Below are positions 44,648-53,129 of a stretch of 58,850 bases of DNA, piece after piece (position 1 is the stretch's first letter; each line of letters opens with the position of its first letter). The DNA comes from Anaerolineaceae bacterium (GTDB taxonomy: Bacteria; Chloroflexota; Anaerolineae; JAAYZQ01). The position numbers were made by a program, and so were the translations under genes. The notes under the pieces are model-generated. The model was given only the letters and a program-made list of their open reading frames with translations, was not told the DNA's origin and ran no database searches. Where the stretch lies: contig JAAYZQ010000288.1 in NCBI GenBank assembly GCA_012514775.1, positions 1 to 58,850 on the forward strand. Direction: 5' to 3'.

Positions 44648-45702
44648 AGCCTCACCTCCAATGGCGAGCATCCAGCAGTACCATCCTGCTGTGTCGGATC
44701 AGCGGACAGATGCCGCGGGGTCGGGCCTGGTGTTCCACACGAGTGACAGAAGAGGGCGCCTGCTCGCAGGGCGGTCCCACATCTGGAACAAACCAGGACG
44801 CTGCTCCGTCCGTGTGCCGGCGAGGATCGAGGCGCTCGCCAGGCTGCGTAGGCGACGCCCAGTACAAGGAGCGCCAGGCCCGCACCGGCCAACAGGCCCA
44901 ACAGCGAGCCGGATTGGGGTTGGCGGGTTGTTGCGGCCGGAGCCGCCATGGCCGGCATTGTCGGTGCCTGGGCATCCTCCAGGGCCATCACTCCCTGCCA
45001 GGAGAGCGAGGGATCCGGGTCGGCCTTGGTGTAGCGCACGGTGACGGTCACGTCCTCGCCGGCCGCCACCCGCCCAACCTGGATCTGGTGGTAGGTCAGC
45101 CCCAGGGAGCTGTCCACACGATTGGTCGCCGGGTGCGGCTCCACCTGGAAGCTGGTGGCCCGGGCGGGCTCCTGCACTTCCAGAAGCAAGTCGTCGATAG
45201 GGTAGAGACTGCTCAGAGTGTATGTGAACTCTTTGTCGGCGCCTGCCGCCAGCGGATCGTAGTAGTACTCGTAGAAAAAGTGGGCGTTGGTCAGGGTATA
45301 GGTGACTGCCTGCCAACGGGGATCGGCCCCGTCAGGCAGCGCCTCGTACTCCTGGGTCAAGGTGCCCCCGTCCATGCTCATGACGGCCATCTGGTTGATG
45401 CTCGCCTCTCGTGGCAGGCGAAAAGTGACCTTTGCCGGAAGGGCGTCAGACTCGGCAAGCCTTCCCTGGACGACGACCAGAACGCGAGGATTGTCGAATT
45501 CAGGCATCACCTGGACGCGCAGGATCTGGATGTGAAGGTCAGTCTGGGCGGACAGAGACCGCGCCACCCCTCCGGTTCCCGGTTCCCGGGCAAAGGCCAG
45601 CGGCCCAGGGGCCAGGAGCGCCAGGCAGACGATGATTCCGAGGCAGGCAAGGGCCCGGCCTCGCCTGACGGTCCCGCTTGCCGAAAGGCTCTCAGTCCTC
45701 AT
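44644..45702 (-). CDS. Membrane protein with extracytoplasmic beta domain and cytoplasmic zinc ribbon
   Basis: A 352-residue protein I do not recognise as a named family. It has a signal peptide (about 1-37), a beta-rich extracytoplasmic domain of about 220 residues, one transmembrane helix near 263-285, and a C-terminal zinc ribbon CSRCG...CHSCG on the inner side. It lies between the 12-heme and 33-heme cytochrome genes, overlapping the first by 11 bases and the second by 4, so it is almost certainly part of the electron-transfer system, perhaps in assembly or sensing. The ATG at 45702 follows GGGAGAGCC. Confidence 0.75.
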   Translation of the reverse strand: MRTESLSASGTVRRGRALACLGIIVCLALLAPGPLAFAREPGTGGVARSLSAQTDLHIQILRVQVMPEFDNPRVLVVVQGRLAESDALPAKVTFRLPREASINQMAVMSMDGGTLTQEYEALPDGADPRWQAVTYTLTNAHFFYEYYYDPLAAGADKEFTYTLSSLYPIDDLLLEVQEPARATSFQVEPHPATNRVDSSLGLTYHQIQVGRVAAGEDVTVTVRYTKADPDPSLSWQGVMALEDAQAPTMPAMAAPAATTRQPQSGSLLGLLAGAGLALLVLGVAYAAWRAPRSSPAHGRSSVLVCSRCGTALRAGALFCHSCGTPGPTPRHLSADPTQQDGTAGCSPLEVRL

Positions 45703-46792
45703 CACCGGCTCTCCCTTCCCAGGCCTGGGGCTCCTGCTCCACCGGCCCCGGGACAGCCTTGCGGGCAATCTCGCCTGCCTCGCCCGACTGGCCGGTGGGA
45801 TGGCACAGGGCGCAGCCTTCGATCTCTTCTTCGGCGATGCCCTCTTCCAGGTGCAGCCGGCGCATCTCGGCCGGCTCGTGGTCGTGGCAGCCGTAGCAAC
45901 TGACGGCAGTGTAGGTCTCCACGTGGCAGGTGCGGCATTCAAGGCGCTCCTCGCTGCCGTGGTCCAGATAAAACAGGTGCTGCCGCAGCTCGGCCGGTGC
46001 CCAGGCCATCGTGCCGTGGCAGCGAGCGCAGTCCAGGCCAAAGGCCCCGGCGTGCACCTCCGGCTCCCGATGGCAGTTGGCACAGGTGCGCGGCACCGGG
46101 GCAAAGGTCTGGTCCACGTGGCATCCCTCACACTCCAGGCTTTCATGGCCTCCGTCGATCACAAAGACCTGGGCGTGGTCCAGTCCGATCATGCGGTCGC
46201 GGCCATCGTGGCAGCCCAGGCAGTTGCCGCCGAAGCGATCTGCGTGCTCGCCCATGTAGTGGGGGTCCTGGCCGTCGTGACAGGTGGTACAGTCCACCGA
46301 CTCGGGCGCAAAGGTCCCCTCCGAGTGGCACCGCTCGCATGTGAGGTTCGTGCCGTCATAGTCGAGTTGGTGCCGGGCCAGGCTAAAGCCCGTGAGGCGC
46401 TCGTGGTTGATGTTCACAAAGGGGACGGCGCTGATTACCGCCTCGCGCCCCTGGTGCTCAATGTGACACGACTGGCACTTGTCGGTGCCGGGCAAGAGGC
46501 CGTGCAACCCGCTGGCCTCCGCCCTCTGCCTGGCAATGTCCTGGTGGCACTCCTGGCAGCGATTGGCCGAAAGACAGCGGACCGGGGCGTGGCAGTGCTT
46601 GCAGTCTCTTTCGAATTCTGCGTGAGACTCGTAGCCGTTCAACACCACCCCCGACTGGGCGCTCGACAGAGGGCCGGGATCGTAGTTCTTTTTGAAACCG
46701 TAAGCGCCGCCACCGGTGCCCAGCATGACCACCAGGAGCACCAGGTTGCGGCTTTTGGCGGAGCGGAGGATTTTGATCAGGTCGAGTTTCAT
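45692..46792 (-). CDS. Multiheme cytochrome c, 12 CxxCH motifs
   Basis: A 366-residue cytochrome with an N-terminal membrane anchor or signal (about 17-32) and 12 CxxCH sites from residue 64 on. The C-terminal five-heme block (CANCH, CARCH, CRTCH, CYGCH, CALCH) with FGLDCARCH and VSCYGCHDHEPAEM is closely similar to that of the six-heme protein encoded just upstream, so part of the two genes shares ancestry. It may take electrons from the six-heme protein and hand them to the 33-heme wire. Confidence 0.93.
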   Translation of the reverse strand: MKLDLIKILRSAKSRNLVLLVVMLGTGGGAYGFKKNYDPGPLSSAQSGVVLNGYESHAEFERDCKHCHAPVRCLSANRCQECHQDIARQRAEASGLHGLLPGTDKCQSCHIEHQGREAVISAVPFVNINHERLTGFSLARHQLDYDGTNLTCERCHSEGTFAPESVDCTTCHDGQDPHYMGEHADRFGGNCLGCHDGRDRMIGLDHAQVFVIDGGHESLECEGCHVDQTFAPVPRTCANCHREPEVHAGAFGLDCARCHGTMAWAPAELRQHLFYLDHGSEERLECRTCHVETYTAVSCYGCHDHEPAEMRRLHLEEGIAEEEIEGCALCHPTGQSGEAGEIARKAVPGPVEQEPQAWEGRAGDED

Positions 46793-46827
46793 CGTGTTCG
46801 CACTCCTGCTCAGGACGCCTGCGAGGT

Positions 46828-47790
46828 CTATTTGCCCCGCACTCTCGCATCTGGGTCGTTATCAGTCCCGTCGCTTTCCTGTTCTCCAGGATAGTCCGGG
46901 CCGGTCGGGGCTTCGAGGGACGGGATCTCGTCGCCCAGGATCTGGTCGGCCGGCTGCCAGTTGGCGTCGGCGCCACCCTGGCCCGAGAGGCCATAGCCCA
47001 GGGCTGCCGCTTCGCCTTCCAGGCCGGTGGGGTGGCAGGTGGCACAGGGCTCCAGCTCTTCGATGCCCTCCGCCAGGTGGACGGCCTGCATGTCGTCCGG
47101 GACGTGGTCGTGGCAGCCGTAGCAGGTGTTGGTCGCATAGCTCTCGACGTGGCACGTCTGGCACGACACCTTGCCCTCGTCGCCGTGGTCGAGGAAGAAG
47201 GTATGGCGGGTGAGCAGGGCCGGTTTCCACGCCTGGAGCGTGTGGCAGCGAGAGCAGTTGAGGCCAAAGCGCTCGGCGTGCACGTCGGGCTCTTCGTGGC
47301 AGGCGCGACATTCGTGGGGGTCTTCGCCGGTGCCTTCCATTGTGGCCAGCTCCTCGTCGGGCGACCTGATCTCCGGCGGCTCGACCCCCCGGTTCGCTGC
47401 CAAATCATCCACTCGCTCCCAGTCGCCGTTCATGATCAGCGTGATGAGGCTCTCCACCTGGTAGTGGTTGAGGCTGCCGCCCTCGTCCACGTGCCAGGCC
47501 GACATCACCGTGCCGTGGGGCGAGTGGGCCACGATGTCGTACAGGGCGCTGCGGCTCGCCCGCCCCTCGCCGAGCTGGTTGAGAGACGGCATGGAGCCGA
47601 TTCCCTCGCCGCCATGACCGTGACACGCGGCACAGTTGTCGAGGTACATGGCGGCGCCATCGGCGGTAAAGCGCGCCTGCAACTGGCCCTGGGCGGCAGC
47701 CATGCGCTGCGGCTCCAGCAGGGCATAGACGGGCAAGGCTATTACAAGGACCAACAATGCAACCAGACTGACGGTGTAATACCTGTTCAT
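46828..47790 (-). CDS. Six-heme cytochrome c: class I domain plus five-heme module
   Basis: A 320-residue membrane-anchored cytochrome. After an N-terminal helix (about 6-25) comes a class I cytochrome c domain with DNCAACHGHGGEG at 51-63 and a probable axial Met at position 96 (GTVMSAW). From residue 161 five more CxxCH sites (CRACH, CSRCH, CQTCH, CYGCH, CATCH) form a module shared with the 12-heme protein. Located directly after the Rieske gene, it takes the place that cytochrome c1 or f has in other bc complexes and so is the likely electron acceptor from the Rieske centre. Confidence 0.92.
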   Translation of the reverse strand: MNRYYTVSLVALLVLVIALPVYALLEPQRMAAAQGQLQARFTADGAAMYLDNCAACHGHGGEGIGSMPSLNQLGEGRASRSALYDIVAHSPHGTVMSAWHVDEGGSLNHYQVESLITLIMNGDWERVDDLAANRGVEPPEIRSPDEELATMEGTGEDPHECRACHEEPDVHAERFGLNCSRCHTLQAWKPALLTRHTFFLDHGDEGKVSCQTCHVESYATNTCYGCHDHVPDDMQAVHLAEGIEELEPCATCHPTGLEGEAAALGYGLSGQGGADANWQPADQILGDEIPSLEAPTGPDYPGEQESDGTDNDPDARVRGK

Positions 47791-47814
47791 CGATCGGCCT
47801 TTCCAGTCTTGGCC

Positions 47815-48363
47815 CTAAAAGGACGCCTGGGCAAAAGGCTCAGCCGGGCAGTAGGCCAGTTGAGCCTGCTCGAAGGTCTTGCGCTGCTGCACCTGGGAAG
47901 TGTTCACGCGAACCAGGTTGTTCTCGAAGTGGACGGGAAAGGTGTCCAGGGGGCGAGGAACCGGTGGGCCCTCAAAGTTGCCATAGAAGTCAAAGCTGGC
48001 GGCGTGGCAGGGGCACACGAATTCGTTCTCCGCCGGAACCCAGTTCACCGTGCAGCCCAGGTGCGTGCAGCGGTTATAGACGGCCAGGAACCCGCCGTCG
48101 GGGGCGCGGATGAGAAAAAAGCGCTCATGCTCGAACTCGGTCACCGAGCCTGGCTGAAAGTCGTCGATGGCGCCGGCCGTGACCAGGCCGCCGTACTCAC
48201 CCTCCAGGCTGCGGGCGCGCAAGAAGACAAAACCCACCCCGCCGGCCTCCACGAGCGCCAACGCGCCCAGGGCGCCGACGCCGAGGCGCAGAAACCCACG
48301 TCGAGACAGCCGGCCCGGCGCTTGAGCCTGGTTCTGGGGATCAGTGTTGCATGCTGAGCTCAT
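47815..48363 (-). CDS. Rieske [2Fe-2S] protein of a cytochrome bc-type complex
   Basis: A 182-residue Rieske protein. The twin-arginine-type N-terminus LSRRGFLRLG precedes a transmembrane helix (about 25-48), as expected for folded export and anchoring. The cluster boxes are CTHLGCTVNW and CPCHAASFDFYG, with both Cys and both His present. ATG at 48363 behind GGAGGAATC, 17 bases after the cytochrome b gene. It moves electrons from quinol to the c-type hemes. Confidence 0.95.
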   Translation of the reverse strand: MSSACNTDPQNQAQAPGRLSRRGFLRLGVGALGALALVEAGGVGFVFLRARSLEGEYGGLVTAGAIDDFQPGSVTEFEHERFFLIRAPDGGFLAVYNRCTHLGCTVNWVPAENEFVCPCHAASFDFYGNFEGPPVPRPLDTFPVHFENNLVRVNTSQVQQRKTFEQAQLAYCPAEPFAQASF

Positions 48364-48380
48364 GATTCCTCCTGCAAAGC

Positions 48381-49727
48381 TTAGAAGGGCAGCGCCAGGG
48401 CCATGTTGGCACCCCGGAAAAAGACGCCCACGATGGTCAGAACGACCAGGGCGACGACGACAAAGGCAAACAGCCCCACCAGGGCCTCGCCATGCCGCGC
48501 CCGGAACAGGAGCCGGCCCAGGCCATAGACCGCGGCCAGGCCGGCCACGGTGGCCAGGAACGGCACCAGCCCGGTGGAGACGAGGAGGGGGGCCGTGGGC
48601 AGCCAGGCCGTCAGATCCAGCCAGAACTCGTCGACGATGACGAGGACAGGCACCAGGTCGAGGGCCAGGACCGCTCCCAGGATGGCTGCCCGCCGGCCCC
48701 GGGGCGAGCGGAAATAGAGCCCGATGTCGCCGGCTTGCCGGTCGGCAAAGGGCAGCAGCGCGGCCCCGGCCACGACGACGAACACCAGGGCGATAGCTGC
48801 CAGGGGATGCATGTGTAGCAGGATCTCTTGCAGCCCGGCAAAGTACCAGGCGGCCTTGGCCGGGTTGGGCGGATGGGCGGGATTGGCAATGTCGCCGAGG
48901 GGCGCCGGCAGCAGCATGGCCCACAGGACGACGACGGCGAGCAGGATCGTCGCGGCCGCAGTCTCGCGCTGCACCAGGTGCGGGATGGTCGACACGGGCC
49001 GTTCGGTGGATGCGTTTTCCGCGACCGGCCGCGAGATGCCGCCGTCCTTGCGCACCCGCCAGAAGTGATAGCCCATCGCGGCCGCGGCCAGGGCCGGCAG
49101 AACGGCCACGTGGAGGGCGTAAAAGTTGCTGAGGGCGCCCTGGCCCACGTCTGGCCCGGCCAGGACCAGGCGGCTGAGGGATTCGCCTACCAGGGGAACG
49201 TAGGCGATGAGGCTGGTGGAGACGGTGACCGCCCAGTAGGCGAGCTGATCCCAGGGCAGCAGGTAGCCGGTAAAGTTAAAGACCAGTACCAACACCAGGA
49301 GCAGCGTGCCCACCAGCCAGTTGAGGGCCCGGCCGGCCTTGAAGCCGCCGGTCAAGAAGACGCGGATGAGGTGCAAGAAGACCGTGACGACCAGCAGGTT
49401 GGCGGACCAGTGGTGGATGCCGCGGACCAGGGAGCCAAAGGCCACCTGGGCCTCCAGCATCTGGATGCTGCTGTAGGCCCGGTCGATGGTGGGCTCGTAG
49501 CGGAACATGAGCAGGATGCCCGAGAGGCCCAGGCAGAGGGCCAGCACCGCCGACAAGCCGCCCAGGCCCCAGGTGTAGCCCAGGCTCAGGGCCCCGGCAG
49601 GCACCCGCGGCGGGTGCAGGTGCAGGATCAGGCTGTTGGCCGTGGCTCCGACGCGGCTGCGGCCGCCCCTCCGGGGGCGGCGCGCCCGTCCTTGCCCTTC
49701 TTCCCACGTCTTGGCTGTGACTTCCAT
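48381..49727 (-). CDS. Cytochrome b of a bc-type quinol oxidase complex (full-length)
   Basis: A 448-residue membrane protein combining the N-terminal cytochrome b part and the subunit IV-like part. Heme ligands are in IHHWSANLLVVTVFLHLIRV and FYALHVAVLPALAAAAMGYH. The segment where bc1 proteins have the quinol-site PEWY reads NPAKAAWYFAGLQEILL, so the Glu is missing, as in some Gram-positive-type complexes. The N-terminal 30 residues are basic and cytoplasmic. Starts the b-Rieske-cytochrome gene run. Confidence 0.93.
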   Translation of the reverse strand: MEVTAKTWEEGQGRARRPRRGGRSRVGATANSLILHLHPPRVPAGALSLGYTWGLGGLSAVLALCLGLSGILLMFRYEPTIDRAYSSIQMLEAQVAFGSLVRGIHHWSANLLVVTVFLHLIRVFLTGGFKAGRALNWLVGTLLLVLVLVFNFTGYLLPWDQLAYWAVTVSTSLIAYVPLVGESLSRLVLAGPDVGQGALSNFYALHVAVLPALAAAAMGYHFWRVRKDGGISRPVAENASTERPVSTIPHLVQRETAAATILLAVVVLWAMLLPAPLGDIANPAHPPNPAKAAWYFAGLQEILLHMHPLAAIALVFVVVAGAALLPFADRQAGDIGLYFRSPRGRRAAILGAVLALDLVPVLVIVDEFWLDLTAWLPTAPLLVSTGLVPFLATVAGLAAVYGLGRLLFRARHGEALVGLFAFVVVALVVLTIVGVFFRGANMALALPF

Positions 49728-49749
49728 TGCAGTGCAGCGCTCCGATCCT

Positions 49750-49785
49750 GTGGGGTACGGCCAGCACGTCCTGGCCGTACCCCAC
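49750..49785 (-). terminator. Strong hairpin between the choice-of-anchor gene and cytochrome b
   Basis: A perfect 15-bp stem GTGGGGTACGGCCAG/CTGGCCGTACCCCAC with a 6-base loop in the 72-base gap. No U-run follows; it may partly terminate, process or stabilise mRNA and so set the ratio of surface protein to cytochromes. Confidence 0.5.
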
Positions 49786-49799
49786 GCTTGTGCCGCGCT

Positions 49800-52700
49800 C
49801 TAGTGCGCGATCAGCGGCAGGTAGATGTCGTGGAACTGCTCGGCGATCAGGATCCGGATCGTTTTGGGCTGCGACCAGTGGCCCTCGTTGTCCTGAACGG
49901 CAAAGCTAAAGTCGTGCAGGCCGGGGATGAGGCCCCTGGGCGGGAACTGCCAGATCCGCTCCTTGCACTCGTGGCCCTCGATGTCCGACCACCAGCGCAC
50001 GTTGTCGATGCCGCTGCCGGCCGGATCGTCCTCGTTGCCGATGCGGTCGAGGTCACGGCCGCCACCGACCAGGATGATGTCCGGGTCGTCGTAGGCGGCC
50101 TTCAAGGTGCTAACGTAAACGATGGTGGCTACGGGAAGGCGCTCCGTGGTGGCGGCGACGTCGTCCATCTCGTACATGAACCGGCGGTAGATGATGTCGC
50201 TGTCAAAGACCAGTTCGTGGCCATCGGGAAGGATCTCTTCTTGCCACTGGTTCCAAACGGCATACATGAAGGTGCCGCCGGGGTTGACCAACATGCCGGC
50301 CTCGCCCGAGAGGATCTCTGCCTTGTTCTCCGCCCACGGCCAGCGGTAGTCAAGGATCTCTCCTGTCTCCTCTTCGTACCAATCCGGATCCAGCTCCCAG
50401 ACGTCGCCGTAGACGGTTGCGCGGCTGTAGTAAAGGTTTAGCGGAACCGCCTCGCCCTCGGCAACGGTGGTGTTGTCGCCGGTTTCGTAGATCATGAAGA
50501 ACTTGCTGGGATCACGCACCAGATCATCGTCGTAGGGCAGGGTCTCTGATGGGGTGCCGATGTTGGCTTCCAGCCAGTCGGTGCGGATGGTGGGGTAGAG
50601 CTTCAGGCCGCCGGTGGGCGAGTAGCGCGGGTCGAGGATGGTGATCTTGTTGCCGATCAACTGTGAGACGTTGCGGCCCTGCTCAAACGCACCGGCGGCG
50701 TAGGTGAACTCGGTTCCCACGCACTCGTCTGCCGAGGTTTCGACACAGTAGTTCTCCGTCGCCGTCGTGCCTGCACCGCCCAGCGCCGCAGGGGTCGTAG
50801 TCCAGGTCAGGCCTCCGTCGAAGGAGCGGCGCACGTACAGGTTGTAGTGGTCGTTGCCGACGGTTTGGGCTTTCCAGTTGGGCGAAAACGCGTACATCAT
50901 CATCACATAGTCGCCGTCCAGGAAGCCGCGGTGGCCCTTGGCCAGATCGAAGGGGTTCTCCCAGCTCTGGTCGTCCAGGTCGTTGTCATCCTCGCAGCCG
51001 TCGATGGCGGCCGTGCCATCGCACTGGCGCCACTCGAGGACCTTGGGGAAGCCGCTGATTTCGTCCGGGATGCTGCCGTCGTCGGCCACGGGGAATGTGT
51101 CGGCGCAGGTGTCGTTGCCCGTCCCACCGCTGCACTCGACGATGGTGCTGCCCGAGATGTTGATGGCGGGCGACAGGCAGATGCCCTTCAGGTAATTGGG
51201 GTTGGAGCCGTCGGTGTAGGCCCACTCGGCACACTCCATGTTCTCGTAGGCGTAGGGATTGTCCACCGCCGCGTCAAAGTCGTCGGGGATGACCACGCGC
51301 CGCAAGAATATGTCGGCCGGGCCGCCCTGGTTGATGATGCCCTGCTTGTAGATCAGCATCGCCGACAGGCCGCTCTCGGAGTCCATCGCTGCCTGCACCG
51401 AGTTGGTGGTCAGCGCAAAGCGGCGGGCAATCTCGGTCAGATAGAATTCGCCGCCATTGAGCGGATCCGTCTGGACGGGAAAGAACTCGTACTCGTCGCA
51501 CACATAGTCCGCCCCGACCGTCCAGGGGCTGCAAGTGGCCGGTTGGTTGAGCATGCCACCCTGGTCGACGATGGGGGGGGTAAACATGTCAAAGGTGTAG
51601 TACCAGACGTCCTTGCCGATGTCGATGGGGTTCTCTGCCGGGTTGCCGTAGGGATCTATCAGTTGGTCGCCCAAGGCCTTGGTCTCCTCGGCCGCCATGA
51701 CCACCCAGGCGCTTCTCTCGACCACACCGTCCTCGTCTGCGTCCACTGCGCCCTCAGGGGTGTAGGGCTTGAGGTTGAGGCGCACGCGCGTGGAGGCCAC
51801 GCGGCCGTTCAACACCCGCCCATCTTCGGTCACACAGATGTCAAGCGTGGCGCCGCCTGGTGTCGTCCAGCTCATGGTCGAAGCGCAAAAGTCCGAGTCC
51901 AACGTGGGACTTTCCGGCAGTGCCAGCGGGTCGATTGCGTCGATGCTGTCAAAGTCGATGTAGCAATAGGGATCGCTGTTGATGGACTTGCACATGTTGT
52001 TGTCGGTCAAGCGGACGGGCATGGCCATGGGCACGTATGGCTTGGGTAGGGTGGCGTCTGCCAGGAGGCCGTAATCGGCCATGGTGACGGGGGTCCCCAC
52101 GGTGCCGTCTTGATCGAACACCAGGTCAAAGTCCGCGTAGCTGATATACGAGTACCAGATGTCTGTCTTGCCGTTGGCAATGGCGCCAGACCAGCCCTCT
52201 CCGGGGCCCAGGCCCTGGCCAGGGCGCAGTCCCTCCGGGTCTTCCTGCCACGTCAGGATGCAGCCGGCGCCCATGGCGCAGTCGACCGCCGGCAGGTTCG
52301 CGTCACGGCCGCCGGAGGTCAGCCGCTCGGGCTTGGTCCACATCACGTAGGTGGCCTCGGCCTCGGTCGTCGATGGATCATCGCCGGGCAGCAGCTTGCC
52401 GCGGGCCGTCCACACACAGGAGTAGGGGATCTCGCCGATCTCGGGAAAACCCTGCAACGTGTAATTCACCGAGCCCTGGGTGCCCTTCACGCCAAAGAGG
52501 TCGTAGAGATAGACGGCGTCCTTGCCATACGTGGCTTTGAGGTCGTCAAAGTAGTCGACGTCTTCGGTTGGGTCCAGCTTGTAAAGCGGGCTGCCGCCGT
52601 CGCAGTACTTGGACACCCAGGCGATAAAGATCTGGTCTCCCGCCACCTGGTGGACGACGTTGTGCACGTCACCCGGGTAAGCGTAGCCGTTTGCCAGGAA

Positions 52701-53129
52701 GAAGGATGACAGGTCGGCCGAGCGAGACAGGTTGGTGGTCCTCCAGCTCGTCCCGTCGTCCAGGGAGACTCCGACGTAGGCATCGAAATGCCCAAAGCTC
52801 ATCCCGCCCCGGATCGCCTCGGAGATGGCGACGTCGCCGCCAGTGTCGTCGATGTAGACCGACACCAAAGGCTTGGCGTAGTAGCGGTCCTCATAAAGGG
52901 GGGTAGTATCCTCAGAATCGGCGAGCGGGGGATAAATCACCGGCCCGACCAGGCCGGTCGAAGCCTGGGCCGGCACGTAGAAATCCATCATATAGATGGC
53001 GGCTTTTTCCGTCTCGGCGTCGGGCGTCTTGGAGATGTTGCGGCGAAAGAGCGCGCCGTCTTCGGCATAGGCCAGGTTTGACGCCAGCATGACGACAATC
53101 AAGGCGAATAGCAGGATCTTGGTCTTCAT
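49800..53129 (-). CDS. Large secreted 'choice-of-anchor O'-like protein
   Basis: An 1109-residue exported protein with signal peptide (about 1-22). The body has repeated sialidase/BNR-like segments (VGVSLDDGTSWRTTNLSRSA; YVRRSFDGGLTWTTTPAALG) and resembles proteins annotated as choice-of-anchor O, which I recall occurring next to multiheme cytochromes. About a dozen Cys residues could form disulfides; no CxxCH is present. The C-terminus ends in FHDIYLPLIAH, a [YW]LPLI tail also seen in the FG-GAP protein at 57623. It precedes cytochrome b in the same direction and its ATG overlaps the upstream receiver-like gene (ATGA), so it probably belongs to the electron-transfer system at the cell surface. 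Confidence 0.75.
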   Translation of the reverse strand: MKTKILLFALIVVMLASNLAYAEDGALFRRNISKTPDAETEKAAIYMMDFYVPAQASTGLVGPVIYPPLADSEDTTPLYEDRYYAKPLVSVYIDDTGGDVAISEAIRGGMSFGHFDAYVGVSLDDGTSWRTTNLSRSADLSSFFLANGYAYPGDVHNVVHQVAGDQIFIAWVSKYCDGGSPLYKLDPTEDVDYFDDLKATYGKDAVYLYDLFGVKGTQGSVNYTLQGFPEIGEIPYSCVWTARGKLLPGDDPSTTEAEATYVMWTKPERLTSGGRDANLPAVDCAMGAGCILTWQEDPEGLRPGQGLGPGEGWSGAIANGKTDIWYSYISYADFDLVFDQDGTVGTPVTMADYGLLADATLPKPYVPMAMPVRLTDNNMCKSINSDPYCYIDFDSIDAIDPLALPESPTLDSDFCASTMSWTTPGGATLDICVTEDGRVLNGRVASTRVRLNLKPYTPEGAVDADEDGVVERSAWVVMAAEETKALGDQLIDPYGNPAENPIDIGKDVWYYTFDMFTPPIVDQGGMLNQPATCSPWTVGADYVCDEYEFFPVQTDPLNGGEFYLTEIARRFALTTNSVQAAMDSESGLSAMLIYKQGIINQGGPADIFLRRVVIPDDFDAAVDNPYAYENMECAEWAYTDGSNPNYLKGICLSPAINISGSTIVECSGGTGNDTCADTFPVADDGSIPDEISGFPKVLEWRQCDGTAAIDGCEDDNDLDDQSWENPFDLAKGHRGFLDGDYVMMMYAFSPNWKAQTVGNDHYNLYVRRSFDGGLTWTTTPAALGGAGTTATENYCVETSADECVGTEFTYAAGAFEQGRNVSQLIGNKITILDPRYSPTGGLKLYPTIRTDWLEANIGTPSETLPYDDDLVRDPSKFFMIYETGDNTTVAEGEAVPLNLYYSRATVYGDVWELDPDWYEEETGEILDYRWPWAENKAEILSGEAGMLVNPGGTFMYAVWNQWQEEILPDGHELVFDSDIIYRRFMYEMDDVAATTERLPVATIVYVSTLKAAYDDPDIILVGGGRDLDRIGNEDDPAGSGIDNVRWWSDIEGHECKERIWQFPPRGLIPGLHDFSFAVQDNEGHWSQPKTIRILIAEQFHDIYLPLIAH

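Noticed and set aside
48364..48924. Upstream extension of the Rieske frame
   Set aside because: It lies inside cytochrome b in another frame; the twin-arginine signal and GGAGG site define the start at 48363.
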